Shown one piece after another: positions 1-11,171 of a DNA stretch of 64,000 nt. Location: contig CM059193.1 in NCBI GenBank assembly GCA_030323885.1, positions 72,763,543 through 72,827,542 on the forward strand, read 5' to 3'. A program made the translations under genes and the position numbers. Numbering within the stretch: the stretch's first letter is position 1; every line of letters begins with the position of its first letter. The stretch is from Branchipolynoe longqiensis. Its lineage: Eukaryota; Annelida; Polychaeta; Phyllodocida; Polynoidae. The notes under the pieces were generated by a model. That model worked only from the letters and a program-made list of their open reading frames with translations, was not told the origin of the DNA and searched no databases.

Positions 1-283
1 CTATGATTTATGACCGAAAAAACATAGTAAACCATACCTTAAAATATTAGGAATTGTATTTTAGTTCGAATTATCCCAAAGCAAATCATATTAAAGGCAA
101 GAAATGGAAAGAAAACATGATTAATTCTGTTTCACTATGTTTTGACATCACAACTCTCCGGGATTTGCCGCCTCGAACCCATGAAAGCAGCTAATTAATG
201 GTTTATGCCATGCCTAAGGACTGCTTCTTTGTGGCTGGGGACCAAGCTAGCTGCACCCCCACCACACACGGTCACACTGCAAA

Positions 284-865
284 TCAATGGCTATGGTCGA
301 GCAATCTTCCTACAAAAAAAGTTAAATATCTCTAAAACCACACCACCTAGAAACAAACAGCTTGGCAAACAAACAGATTATATTAAATTTATACATTCAG
401 GGTTCTGCATTTCTATTAATTTTGAATAAAATTAACGTTTTGCCCTGTGCGTACCAGTGTTGCGGTTTCCGCGGCACACCAGTTTGACAAGGACACATCC
501 ATTCAAATGCATTGTCAATGGCCATGAGCAAATCTTCATACAGAAAAAGTCAAATATCTCTCAAATTACACCACCTAGAAACAAATCGCTTGGTACACAT
601 ATAAAAAACATGTTTACCAAAAAGTCTATGTTAAATTGATAAGGTTGGGGTTCTTGATTTCTATTAGTTTTGAATAAAACTAACATTTTTCACTGTGCGT
701 AACGTCAAACTCAAGGCATTGTCAATGGTCGTGAGCAATGTTCATACAGAAAATAAAGAAAAAGTGAAATATCTCTAAAACCACACCACCTAGAAACAAA
801 TCATTTGGTACACATATAGAAAACATCTTTACCAAAAACATTATATTAAATTTATAAGGTTAGTC
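284..865 (+). repeat. Diverged ~190-bp tandem repeat, three units
   Basis: Three diverged units start near 284, 513 and 717. Each carries a '(c)aatggc..gagcaatcttcc' start, then 'aaatatctctaaaaccacaccacctagaaacaaa', then an AT-rich end with 'tttgaataaaa', and the first two also end in 'ctgtgcgta'. A fourth unit lies at 2448-2640. The second and third units sit between the arms of the foldback at 457-943, so array and foldback are interleaved. The short open frames here are by-products of the repeat and show no protein character. Confidence 0.75.
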
Positions 866-943
866 ATGATGCTGTTCGACTTTGACGCATGCGCAGAAGC
901 GATGTGTCCCTGGCAAACTGGTGTGCCTCGGAAACTGCAACAC
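457..943. mobile_element. Foldback element, long inverted arms
   Basis: The left arm at 457-503 starts GTGTTGCGGTTTCCG. It is matched in reverse complement at about 900-943, which ends CGGAAACTGCAACAC. Next to the inner end of the right arm is the motif GCATGCGCAGAAGC (about 888-901), shared with the foldbacks at 24.4 and 62.2 kb. No coding potential is seen, so this is a non-autonomous foldback or MITE. The transposase family is unknown. Confidence 0.65.
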
Positions 944-1189
944 CGGCAAACTCAATGCAATGTCAATGGGGTACAATCGGTACTAAAATTCCAGGTGGCG
1001 CTGCGACGCAAGTCGGGCTATCGTGGGCGATAATACAGTGAAAAGCAGTACATGCTTATTTGGTTGGTTGGTTGGGGGGGGGGGGGGATAGGTGGGGGGA
1101 GGGGGGTTGAGGGTGTGCTTGGTTGGTGTGTAGGTGTGGCTGGAAGGGGGATTGGGTGTAGGTGGCTGTTTGTTGTTTTTCTATATCAT

Positions 1190-1487
1190 AGCAACATCTC
1201 AGGACGGGTACCAATTTGTGACAGTGCGCACTCATGGCGACTTTATAGTGCTGCCCCACTGGGAGACCAGGCCGCCAGCACCATGACCTGATATCCCACT
1301 CGGTCACATCCTGACACTGAGCTAACCAGTCCTTGGGCTATCCTAATAATGCTAAGCGCCTGGCTAGGAAGCGACACGTATTAATTTTTATGTCATTGGT
1401 TTGACTCAACCAGGGTTCGAACCCACGATCCCATGGTCTACCAACACGGGAGACAGACGCTCTAACTGATTCGGCCATCCCCTCTGG
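1190..1487 (-). mobile_element. tRNA-derived SINE (SINE-A), near full length, minus strand
   Basis: Read on the minus strand it has a tRNA-like head with A-box (GGCCGAATCAGTTAGAG) and B-box (GGGTTCGAACCCTGG) at the right. A conserved body follows (GGTCATGGTGCTGGCGGCC, CACTATAAAGTCGCCATGAG, CACTGTCACAA) and it ends near 1190. It is the same family as the full copy at 39084-39412. The head is not a functional tRNA: the cloverleaf is degraded and continuous with the SINE body. Confidence 0.85.
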
Positions 1488-1494
1488 TTGGGTT

Positions 1495-2260
1495 GGGGCA
1501 TAGCTGTGTATGGTAGGTGGTTGTGTTGTGGGGGCGTATGTTTGTGTGATGGGTGTGTGGTAGAGGTGTAGGGGTGTGGTGAGGATTTTGGTGTGTGTGG
1601 TGGGGGGATTTAGGGGTGTATGGTGGTGGGGTAGGGGGTGTGCGGTGAGTGGGTAGGGGGGGGGGGTGGCGCCTTAGGTATGTGGTGGGGGTTCAGGGAT
1701 GTGGTGGGGGTGTAGGTGTGCGCGTTGGAGGTTGACTGTGTGGTTGGGGTTTAGCGGGTATGGTGGGGGTGTAGGGTGTGTGTGGTGGAGGTGGAGGTGG
1801 TTTGTGGTCGAGGTGTCGGGGTGTCTTGCAAAGCAGCACCCCCACCACACACACCTATACCCCCACTACCCCTACACCCCCACCACGCACACCTACACCC
1901 TCACCACACACACCTACACCCCCGCCACACACACCTAGACCCACACCACCACACACATACCTACACATCCCTAAGCCCCCATCACACATCTACACCCCCA
2001 CCAGACATCTACATCCCCACCACACACCTACACCACCAACATACACACCTACACCCTCACCACACCCCTAAACCCTCATCACACACCTACACCCCGACCA
2101 CACAAACCTACACCACCAACATACACACCTACACCCTCACCACACCCCTAAGCCCTCACCTCACACCTACACCCCCACCCCACAAACCTACACAACCAAC
2201 ACACACATCCACCTACATCCTCACCACACACCTAAACCCTCACCACCCATTGGCTCCAGT
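1495..2260. repeat. Strand-switching GGTGTAG / CACACCTACACC minisatellite
   Basis: From about 1495 to 1835 the + strand is G/T-rich (gtgtggtgggggtgtagg-type units). From about 1838 to 2260 it is C/A-rich (ccaccacacacctacaccc-type units), the reverse complement of the same unit. The switch falls around 'cttgcaaagcagcaccccc' at 1830-1850. The array is thus one large imperfect inverted repeat that could form a long hairpin, with G-runs that could form quadruplexes. The His/Pro/Thr-rich open frames here are repeat translations, not genes. Confidence 0.85.
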
Positions 2261-2447
2261 GCATAACCATGTCTGTCCTTGGCCCGAGTTGCGTCGCAGC
2301 GGCACCTATCGATCCAGCTAGATAAGCATCACTTTTCTAGAATCCTTTCTGTCTGTAAGGAATTTGTATGCATTTATTGTATCACCTCAGTTTATTGTAA
2401 ACATACCTTTCAGAGAGTTAAAATAAAAGAATTGATTGAATTGTCTA

Positions 2448-2640
2448 ACCCCATGGCTGTGAGCAATCTTCCTACAGAAAAAGTTAAATATCTCTAAAAC
2501 CACACCACCTAGAAACAAACCGCTTGGCAGACAAACAGATAACATGTTTAACAAACAGATTATATTAGATTTGTAAGGTTATGGTTCTGCATTTCTATTA
2601 ATTTTGAATAAAACTGACGTTTTGCACTGTGCATATCGGC
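2448..2640 (+). repeat. Dispersed copy of the 284-865 repeat unit
   Basis: It has the same order of blocks as the units at 284-865: 'gtgagcaatcttcctacagaa', 'aaccacaccacctagaaac', 'ttctattaattttgaataaa' and 'actgtgcata'. A T-rich stretch with 'gaggtgctggtcttccggcc' follows at 2750-2840. A similar T-rich segment occurs at 35262-35350 and may be a LINE 3' end, although I cannot name it. Confidence 0.6.
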
Positions 2641-2989
2641 AAACCGAATGGCAGTGTGCCTTCATTCTGCAGCCATGGTGCGCGCGCATACACAATGTTT
2701 ATAAAGATTGAAAGGGGTCTATAACGGGCTTGTTTAAGTACGACATGCTTTTTTATTTTTTTTAAATTTTTTTTATTCCAGTTGAATAACATCTTTTTTC
2801 AGCACCGAGGTGCTGGTCTTCCGGCCTTAAAAATTATAGTGCATATGAACTATTCATAGATAAGATGATGAGATTGTATAAACAATATAGACAATCGTAG
2901 GTTAAAATCAGGCATTACAAATATAGTGGGGATCTTATTTTGCACATGTAGACTGGAGAATACCCATTTACCTTTGGACGACTCACGAC

Positions 2990-3317
2990 CAGACAGGGTG
3001 GCTGAGCATCCGTCTACCGTGTTGGTAGACCATGGGATCGTGGGTTCAAACCCTGGTCGAGTCAAACCAATGACTTTAAAATTAATACTTGTCGCTTCCT
3101 AGCCAGGTTCTCTGCATTATTAGGACAGGGCAAGGACTGGTTGGCTCAGTGTCAGGATAATGTGACTGAGTGGGATATCAGGTCATGGTGCAGGCAGCCT
3201 CGTCTCCCAGTGGGGCAGCACTATAAAGTCGCCATGAGTGTGCACTGTCACAAGTCGGTACCCGTCCTGATATGACCTTAGATGTTGCTAGGACATAAAA
3301 CAACAACAAACAAACAA
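2990..3317 (+). mobile_element. tRNA-derived SINE (SINE-A), near full length
   Basis: The order is a tRNA-like head with B-box (GGGTTCAAACCCTGG), 'gagtcaaaccaatgac', the conserved body with 'cactataaagtcgccatgag', 'gatatgaccttagatgttgc', and an A-rich tail 'acaacaacaaacaaacaaa'. It is the plus-strand counterpart of the 1190-1487 copy and aligns over its whole length with 39084-39412. Confidence 0.9.
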
Positions 3318-3562
3318 AAACCTTTGGACTATATCAGTGAGGAGACATGAATATAATGGGCATGACTTGCTGATACAGGTTGTCGTTAGTATGTTTTATT
3401 GGTTTAGTCAGGCGTTATAGGCTGGTGGGTATAGGTAGTTGTTATTTCATTTACTCTTTTTGCCAGGGGGGATTTCAGAGAGGGAGAGGGGTGGGAGTGG
3501 TTTGGGACTATGTATTTATTTTGGTTCTCAACTTTTGTGGTCTATCCAGGTAGGTTTATTAA

Positions 3563-3907
3563 AGTTGCATAGTCTGATGGTTTTGAGTTTTTGTGATTTT
3601 CTGAGATAAATATATTAGATTGATCATTATAATGTACCTTGTTTTAGTTTGAAGTAACTTATATTTTAAATGGGTAACTTATGAGATATTTGAAGTGCAA
3701 ACATGCTAAATTAATTTTGGCAAGCTTGCCAAAACTCTGATACCATAGATTTTGCAGTAACAGGTTTTATTAAATTGCCTCCGTATTTCCTTCTATGTGG
3801 CGATAAATGTTTAATAAGTAAACCAGTACCTAAGTTAGATATGTAGAATCAAATTCAGATGATTATTTTGATTTTGAAAATTTGATCCTTCATCGGACTA
3901 TGCAGCT
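3563..3907. mobile_element. TTAA-type MITE (MITE-T), complete copy
   Basis: Terminal inverted repeats are AGTTGCATAGTCTGATGG on the left and CATCGGACTATGCAGCT on the right. They are flanked by TTAA on both sides (3559-3562 and 3908-3911). The length is 345 bp with no coding frame. Internal landmarks are 'agataaatatattagattgatc', 'gagatatttgaagtgcaaacatg' and 'cagtaacaggttttattaaatt'. Related copies lie near 24.7, 43.7, 59.8, 61.6 and 62.8 kb. A TTAA target duplication suggests piggyBac-type mobilisation, but the ends do not show the usual piggyBac CCC start, so the family is not assigned. Confidence 0.8.
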
Positions 3908-6029
3908 TTAATGTATGACTATGTTGGATACTCAACCTTAATCTAGATTTAAATTGCAGGTAGGTTGTTGCATTCCTGGTTTTGGCAGAGAGTTTGTTCC
4001 AGAGTTGGCTTCCCTGATAAATAGGTGCTCTTTTGAGTTTGTTAGTCCTTGGATACGGAATTTTCAAGAGGGTACCATCAGCTGCCCTAGTATTGTGAAT
4101 ACTTGTGTTGGTATATATTGTGTCTTGGGCTCTATTGTACATGAGTCCTAAAAGATTCCTTTTGCCCCTTGTCTCTAACTTGTCCATTCCAGCTTTAGCA
4201 TGTAGTTCTTCTGTGTGTACAATTTGCTCTTTCTAAACTGCCCTGAGTGCCCTATTTTGTACTGTTTGAAGCTTTGCTTGTTGCTGTTTTGTGAGTAGTT
4301 CATATATTAGGTCATTATAATCAATTATTGGGAGGATCATTCTTTTGTACATAAGAGCTGTTTTTCCAGTTATAAACCCCTTGATTTTTCTGAAGGTGTT
4401 CAGTTTCATTTCCAGTGACTGATTTAATTTACTTAGTTGTTTATTCCCATTTAGAGTTGCATCCAGTTCAGTTCCCAAATATTTGTAGGTCTCTACCTCC
4501 CTTAGTGTTTCATTCCCAATCTTTATTTGTACTTCTGGGGCTTTGCCCTTCTCAGTATTGGTGCCATAGATAACATTTTCAGTTTTGATTATATTGAGAG
4601 TTAATTTGTTTTCTTTGCACCATATATTTATTCTAGCCAAATTTTCATTTGTCAATTCTGCTGCTTTTGCTAAGTTACTGTTTCATACCAGTTAGGCTGT
4701 GTCATCAGCAAATAGAATGCATTTAGTTTGCCTCAGTGCTTGGGGTAAGTCGTTTATGAACAGAAGGAATAGAAGGGGGCCCAGTGTTAATCCCTATGGT
4801 ACCCCAGTTTTTACTTGTCTTAAAGTTGACTCAATGCCATTTAGTCTGGTACTTTTGATTGGAAAGATAGCTCGTCAGAAAGGCTACTGTTTTTGGACCT
4901 AACCCACTCTCGACAACCTTCTGCAAACGGATTTTTTTTATCTATAGTGTCAAATGCTTTTTTTAAATCAATGTATACTACTATAGTAAGTTTGCCAGAA
5001 TCCATCACACTTAGAAGCACATCAAGGAGTGTTGAGAGTGCTTTGGTTGTGGACCTTCCTTTCCTGAAGCCATTTTGTTCATCTGCTAGGTAGGTTGTTG
5101 CTTCAAAAAATGTTTTTAGTTGATCATGATTGAGTTGTTCAACTATTTTACCAGTTATGGGTAGAAGAGAAATTGGTCTGAGGTCATTGCATGTTTTAGG
5201 GTTGCTGACTTTTGGGATAGGTACAACTGTAGCAATGTTCCAATCATCTGGGAAAATACCTGTTTCAATTGATAAGTTTACTATATGGGTGAATTCTTTG
5301 AATAATATAGTTATTGCATCAAGTAGTATCCTTGAGCTGAGATTTTATGTTTTGTATTCAGACAAGACCGTAATCTTTTTAAGTACTTCTTCCTTAGTTA
5401 CTGCCTCATGTCATATGTGCATTTGGCTTTACTATATTAACTTTATCTTTTCTGGTATATTGTCTAGTTTATCTGCTAACTTCTCCCCTATCTCTATGAA
5501 CTAGTTATTTATATTTTCAGTTGTTTCTTGGGTTGTTAATTTGTCCCCTGTTAACTCACCCACTAAGCTGGAGATAGTTGGGGTGGTTTCTGTGGCTATG
5601 CTCTGTATGACTCCAAAATCTCCAGGCATCTTCTTTATTTTGTAGGACTTCAGACTGTATGTACCTAGCTTTTGCATTCCTGACTGCAGAATTGGCTCTG
5701 TTGTTGATTTGAGTTGCTAAGAATTTGTCTTCAGGTAGATTTGTTTGCTCTGATTTTTCTTTAAAGTAGTGTATCTTTTTGTAACTCAACTTCATTGTTA
5801 AACCATTATGGTCGACTATCTTTCACATTGTATTTTCTGAGTTCCTATAGCTTCTTCCCCAGAATTCTATTAATTTCCTATCATCTTTAGTTTTTTTTCT
5901 TAATTATGTAAATTGGCTTTTGGTCACTAATATTATAATTCAGAACTCCAGTGTTTTTGCAGTACTTCATGTTTGTGAATGCTAGATCAATTTTTCTGTT
6001 TGTTTCAATTGTTATTCTTGTACCCGATG

Positions 6030-6185
6030 TGTGAAAGTACGACGTCTGAACACTTTGACTTCTGGATACTGAATGACTTTATTCCCCTCCAGGGCTCAAA
6101 CCATAGCCGGCCAAACTTTTCCATGATGTCATCTCATTTGCATATATTACAGACGTGTCTAGACGTCTCTTACGCATATATCACA
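6030..6185 (-). repeat. 3' LTR of the miniature LTR element
   Basis: This left-hand copy is the 3' LTR in minus-strand orientation. It is about 95% identical by eye to 6926-7081, with differences such as tacgac/tacaac and cccctcc/cccgtcc. The polypurine tract directly abuts it at 6186-6195. Confidence 0.85.
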
Positions 6186-6925
6186 TCCCCCCCTCAAAGT
6201 ATTTCTGAGACATGAAATGTTTCAAAATCCCCATAAAACATACCAGGTGTACTCATTCATCATACAGTAATACAATAAAATATACAAGCACTTAACTTAA
6301 GCGAGTAGGTGTAAGTAAGGAAGTAACTTAAACCACAGGTTTAGCGAGGGTCCGAGTGCACTATGGCACTGAAGTCCTTTGAACTGTCCAGCTGCTTAGC
6401 CTCCACAAAACAATTACCATCACTAATAACTAGTCTATAGCAATATTATGATGGAATTATATATCAATATCAGTGGCCTGGCATCCGATGCTTGCATCTC
6501 GGTGCTCCGTGTTCACTGCGCGCTGCCTCACCTGTTGCTTAGCTGGCCTGACATTCTGCGTGTCTTCATCCTGGCCGTTTTCATTACAGCTGTTCATCTC
6601 TGTCAACGATCTGTGCATCTGTGCTACTTGGCATCTGTGCAGTCGTGTCTGTGCCTCTAGTCATCCATGCATCCGTGTGCCATTTTTCCAGGCATCTCTG
6701 CATTTGTGGGCCATCACTTCGGGCCCTGTCCTCCAATCTGTCCATTCAGATATGGCGTTCTGCTTGCTTGTCTGTGGTAGAGCAAACTCACAGTAACTTG
6801 TTAATGCTGCTTCATTTGGTTACCAGGGAGTTGCTGCCTGGTGAACCACAGCTATACGACACTGTCTTTGTTGGTAGCCGGAAGCAATGGGCCTAAAAGC
6901 ACCATTGCCTCCACATCTGACACCA

Positions 6926-7081
6926 TCTGAAAGTACAACGTCTGAACACTTTGACTTCTGGATACTGAATCACTTTATTCCCGTCCAGGGCTCAAACCAT
7001 AGCCGGCCAAACTTGTCCATGACGTCATCTCATTTGCATATATTACAGACATGTCTAGACATCTCTTACGCATATATCACA
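6926..7081 (-). repeat. 5' LTR of the miniature LTR element
   Basis: This right-hand copy is the 5' LTR in minus-strand orientation. The primer-binding site TGGTGTCAGATGTGGAG lies immediately inside it (6909-6925, minus strand). The inner terminal base pair is mutated relative to the other LTR (TC instead of TG at 6926-6927 on the + strand). Confidence 0.85.
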
Positions 7082-7800
7082 CGATGTAATGACCTCAAGT
7101 GCTAAGGTTGTTGCAGATTGTCTTATTTTGTCAGCTGTTATTGAGGTTTTCTTTGCAACATCAGCATTGAAGTCTCCTATGAGGACCAATTCAAATTTGT
7201 CTGTGTCTGGTATTTCCTCCAGGATCGATATTATTTGTTCAAGTGCTGAGTCCAAGTTTCCATTTGGTGGCCTGTATATGTTTCCTGGGAGTATTTTCTT
7301 TCAATAGTCCCTCTCTATTATGACCCACTTCATCTCTATATTTGTATTTGAGTGATTATGTTTTGCGAATGTATCAGTATCTATGTGGAGCCCTTCTTTA
7401 GAGTAGATTCCCAGGAATCCACCCGCCTAGTTTGACAGATGTTAATTTATTTTCTGTGGTTGAGTTCAGCCAGGTTTCTGAGATTGATAATACATCAAAA
7501 CCTGAATTAGGTAGATCAATCCGTAATGTTTCAATTTTGTTGGTTAGACTTCTAATATTTAGATGTCCTATTTTGAATCCTGGTAGACCTTTGATGCCAT
7601 CTAAGGGTATTTCCTATTTCCCTTCACTCGTGCCCTTCCCAGACCTCCCCGGAAACTCCCCCTCCACGATCGATATTATCTTGCTTGAATCCCAAAATGT
7701 GTGTGTGTCGGGGGGTCCTGCATTGCTTATTCATATTAGAACTAGGCTTTGGTCAGATAACCATGAGAAGTGGCATTTCACAGTACAACTACAAGCCTAA

Positions 7801-10183
7801 AATAGTTCAGTCACAGTCAGTGAGTGACAACTTCAATCAATCAATCAATAGGATACAGCTATAATAGGCCTTGGACCTGTTAGCCGCTCTTAATTAATAG
7901 AAATGGAGACAGTTCTTCAGATGTGGTCGATCGTAGCAAGTGTCACTGGCTCCAAGATATATGTAATGCTTGACAAGTATGCATCCAGTCGGGACTTCAA
8001 ACAGTTCACAGACTCTGCTGCTATGACACTCTGCATTCCACAGGTCAACCACCCTAAAGCCTAATTACTCCTCTGTAAAACTGGTTCACTGGGGTCAGCA
8101 AAAGTTGGTACTGTACATCACTTGCCATGGACCACCATCATAGCAAATAATACCCACTTTAACTATTGGTAAAATAACATAATATAGGCTATAGCAAGCA
8201 TAGACCATGTACGTCTAAACAGGGCGGTAATAAGGGGACACCATAGAGTCTTATAGTTCTATAATATTCCTTAAGGTGGCGAGATGAGACTTCTAACATG
8301 CTGCCACCTGGTGAGCTTGGTTGAGAAACGTGTATGAACGACGGCCCGGTCTCGTTGAGAATCGAGAGTACGATGTGACACGCCTTCGGTTACAATCAGT
8401 GCGCCGGTTATTATTCCGCTTCGAAACGTAATCCCAATAATTCGGATGCGATCACATCAGTTTACTATGACAACTACCAAAACTGCATTACCCGATAGGA
8501 AATTAGAATATGACAGAAATTCAATAACAGAATGTCATTGTTTCTGAAAGTGATCGCTCAACTCTCGCGTGACCTAGTTTGGTGAACTACTTTCAACCTT
8601 GCGAATGGGTGTGCTGTTCGGCTCTAACCGCCATTACATTCAGGAAGAGGCGACGTGATTGGATTTTTACAGAAAGTAAATGCATACACTAACAAAACAA
8701 AACTTTTCTAATCGGATACTTATTGTACGGATACACAGGACTTTATTAATGTCGACTCCGGTGCAAACAGTGTAACATTGCGGCGTTATAACCCGGGCGC
8801 CGAGCCGGTTTTTGCAAGGTGAGTTCTGTAGAAGTCAAGAGCTTGGGACGTAGAGTATGGTTTGGTATTTTGTGACATGCTTTACGCCTTTGGGCATTTG
8901 GAAGCATACGATTTTGATAGTGAAATACTCACAAGATGTTCTTAATAGTATGTATTATTAACTGATGAGTACTTCCAATCAAGGAATTCGTCACTAACTG
9001 GGTCAAATGGCGGATGTGTTATGAGACAACCTCCTATTTAATATAATATCTACTAAGTCTTGTCTTGTGTTGTCTGTTGACTACACACCGTGACCCGAGT
9101 ATTAATACAACTTCAAATCATTCATGTACAGTTTGATTGAATAATGTTTGGTCTCCGTCAAAATGAACAGTGGAAATCCGGGGTATTAAGTCTCAATAGT
9201 AGTGTCTACTTTATTCCCACTAAGTTATTGACTTAAGAATCGGTATGACCTGATGATCGTGTCAGGCTGTGCTGTCACTAGTGTCAGGAGTAGAAACGAC
9301 TAGTTTACTGTTTAGTCGTTACTAAGTTAGGTGAAACTGGACTACTAGTACTTGTAGTACTAGTAATAGTAATACTACTAAAAGTCTACTTCAAGTTCAG
9401 TAAAGTTGTGTGAACCATCAGCACTTTATATACTGAAGATATCTACCAACTTAATATTTACATATTCGATATTGATGCAGTCATGCTTTTTATACTCATA
9501 AGTTATATAATATTAAATATAGCTCTCATTGACATTGGCCGATTGGGGGCATTCGACTGGGCCTCTCTATGCGAATATCAAAATATTTCCTTACAATTTC
9601 CGGAAGTGGGTTTCTTTCCGTATGATTCGGATGTGTGTTGTCACAGTTGTGGCTCAATCCGATCCATCCGTAAATCTTGCGGATAGAATTAGAAAGGTCC
9701 CAGTCGAATGCCTCCATTGTCGACTGGGGTTGATTTAGCATGTCATGACATGTGGATAATGCTTACTCAGTTACTCAGCTGTTATTGTCAATAGACAATA
9801 CTACTATTACTAGATTGGGCTTAGGTTTAAAAATAGGTAGTGGCTACGCATATGTGAGCCGCCTGGTGGGACTAAGAACTACGAATATCTTCCCCACCCC
9901 CAGCAGGAAATCTTCATCCCATGTAATGCCTAATGATGAGATGACACATTAGTCATTACTAATACTACCCAAACTGAATTGGTCTAGACGTATGGCAGCG
10001 TCTGCGTGTGTGCCCTAGTTCCTTGCATAGTTTAGCCTCCTTGGCTCCACTTATGTGAGCCAAGACTTCGCTACACGTACAGTGGCATTATGTGGATATA
10101 GTGATTGGTAGACAGGAAGTGTGAACACTTATTTGTCTCTCATTTTTGCTTGAGGTCAAGTAATTAGCAACACAAGGAATAAA
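7801..10183. other. Mostly unique sequence, no convincing gene
   Basis: No long open frame or recognisable repeat is seen apart from short CATC/AT patches. The only structured part is a CpG-rich stretch at about 8330-8830, treated separately as a possible 5' UTR exon. A motif of the 'gtggctacgcatatgtgagccgcc' type at about 9839 belongs to the TACGCGTA-like family also seen at 17.9, 19.8 and 21.9 kb. Confidence 0.5.
8330..8830 (+). promoter_or_regulatory. CpG-rich patch with a strong splice donor; candidate promoter/5' UTR exon
   Basis: This stretch is richer in CpG than its AT-rich surroundings (acggcccggtctcg, gcgccgg, ttccgcttcgaa, cccgggcgccgagccgg). It contains an inverted CCAAT (gattgg, about 8657) and ends in CAAG|GTGAGT, a near-consensus splice donor with the cut after 8818. 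A non-coding first exon of Arf6 spliced to the acceptor at 25465-25466 would fit. This is inference only; no transcript evidence is available. Confidence 0.3.
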
Positions 10184-10366
10184 TTAGTAGCATGTGGTGA
10201 ATAAGTGGTCAAATTTCCCTGTATCATCAGCCCATGCTTTTTCTAATCGGTTCTTGAATGAATTTATTGAGCCGGCATCTATTACATTTTGTGGGAGACT
10301 ATTCCATATATTTATGATCGACATCAAATATACTTTTAAATGGGTGGAAATAGTTCTAAATAACAT
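10184..10366 (-). pseudogene. Non-LTR retrotransposon fragment, RT C-terminal end
   Basis: The minus-strand frame contains 'IWNSLPQNVIDA' followed by 'SINSFKNRLEKAW'. This is the typical C-terminal tail of CR1/L2-group reverse transcriptases. Only about 60 codons survive, so it is a 5'-truncated dead copy. It is separate from the LINE at 3.9-7.8 kb, whose tail differs. Confidence 0.75.
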
Positions 10367-10675
10367 AATTAGATCATAGCAGTGAATAGATTTGTGCTTT
10401 TACATTCGCTATAACACTGCTGATGCGATGCTTCGATTAGGCGTTTAATTTGACCAAATTTCACTTATTGAGTAAGTCATGCACCTAAAATACATTATTT
10501 CACCCCCCGATTGAATATTTGTGGTTCTAAATAACAGAATTAGATCGTAGCAGCGAATAGATTTGTGCTCTTTGTTTTATTTAGATTCGCAATAACGCCG
10601 TCGATGCGCCGTTCATATCTCTCAGATTTTGGGTTTAATTTTACCAAAGTAAGTCATGCTCCTAAATAACATTAT
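10352..10675 (+). repeat. Two-unit tandem duplication (~165 bp)
   Basis: 10352-10501 and 10526-10675 share 'ttctaaataaca.aattagatc.tagcagcgaatagatttgtgc', a 'cgatgc' block, and 'aagtcatg..cctaaa' with 'cattattt'. The first unit also overlaps the end of the LINE fragment, so the duplication may have carried a piece of it. Confidence 0.7.
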
Positions 10676-10770
10676 TTAATAGGAGTAGAGCTTATCGGAT
10701 TATACCATTATAAAGAGCTCATTCTAAAGGTGTTAAATCTAAACTTTCATGTTATTCTATAAACAATTCT
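10676..10770 (+). repeat. Direct repeat, left copy (partner at 17700-17795)
   Basis: This block ('gagtagagcttatcggatta', 'ttctaaagg', 'ctttcatgttattctata') recurs in the same orientation at 17700-17795 with roughly 75-80% identity by eye. The two copies bracket YR retrotransposon 1. They are too diverged to be obvious terminal repeats of that fairly intact element, so an older host repeat split by the insertion is equally likely. Confidence 0.55.
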
Positions 10771-11171
10771 ATTGAGGGTTAAATTGCACGACTTTCAGGT
10801 GCCGACCGATGCACAATCGTGGTGAGCGGTGCTACTAACCTAAATTCAGCCGTCGAAACATGCCTAATATAGTAATATTCATTGTGCATGTTATGTAGTA
10901 ACATGAGTAATTCATAACAATTGGTCACCTCACATCTCCTGAATTACTTGGTTGCCAAAAACAGAACAAATTAAAACATAAGAACTGGCATAACTCACAG
11001 CTTAGATCTTATTATTCTGTACACTATGCTGACAGGCAAAGAAATAATCAAAAACAAAAGTTATTAACCTTAATTTAGAAAAAACCCAGTTAATTCATTT
11101 GGCTAACCAAGTAATTCTATTACATGGTGTGACGTATTCCACATAACTGGTTGGGCTTACAAGTAATCTAA

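Larger units (their letters stand above)
6030..7081 (-). mobile_element. Miniature LTR retrotransposon (TRIM-like), non-autonomous
   Basis: Two 156-bp direct repeats (6030-6185 and 6926-7081) bound a 740-bp non-coding interior. The flanks carry an identical 5-bp target duplication, CGATG (6025-6029 and 7082-7086). On the minus strand the LTR starts TGTGATATATGCG and ends TTTCACA in the left copy, where the right copy has TTTCAGA. Next to the 5' LTR is TGGTGTCAGATGTGGAG (6909-6925), matching a primer site complementary to a tRNA-Leu 3' end. Next to the 3' LTR is the polypurine tract GAGGGGGGGA (6186-6195). AATAAAG lies in the LTR. No gag or pol is present, so it must have been mobilised in trans. 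Steamer/Gypsy-type elements of bivalves are said to use tRNA-Leu, so such a helper is a guess. Confidence 0.85.
3912..7800 (-). pseudogene. Decayed non-LTR retrotransposon (endonuclease + RT), minus strand
   Basis: Frames on the minus strand read, from right to left, as a LINE polyprotein. There is an apurinic-type endonuclease start (HLNIRSLTNKIE near 7550-7600), the catalytic GDFN block (about 7170-7180), the endonuclease end with SDQKP (about 5910-5925), then RT with the 'GPLLFLLFINDL' block and FADDT motif (4698-4712). The RT thumb or C-terminal part lies at 4233-4655, followed by a 'SQLWNKLS' C-terminal segment (3915-4187). Many frameshifts and stops separate these pieces, so it is inactive. 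Domain order fits CR1/Jockey-group elements, and the clade is an inference. A miniature LTR element (6030-7081) interrupts the endonuclease. Confidence 0.85.

Noticed and set aside
1776..2321. 181-codon His/Pro/Thr-rich open frame
   Set aside because: It is translated minisatellite DNA and is open in two frames at once; no start context or conserved domain.
6448..6896. Open frames inside the miniature LTR element as gag or pol
   Set aside because: They overlap each other, are on the strand opposite to the element, and show no retroviral motifs.
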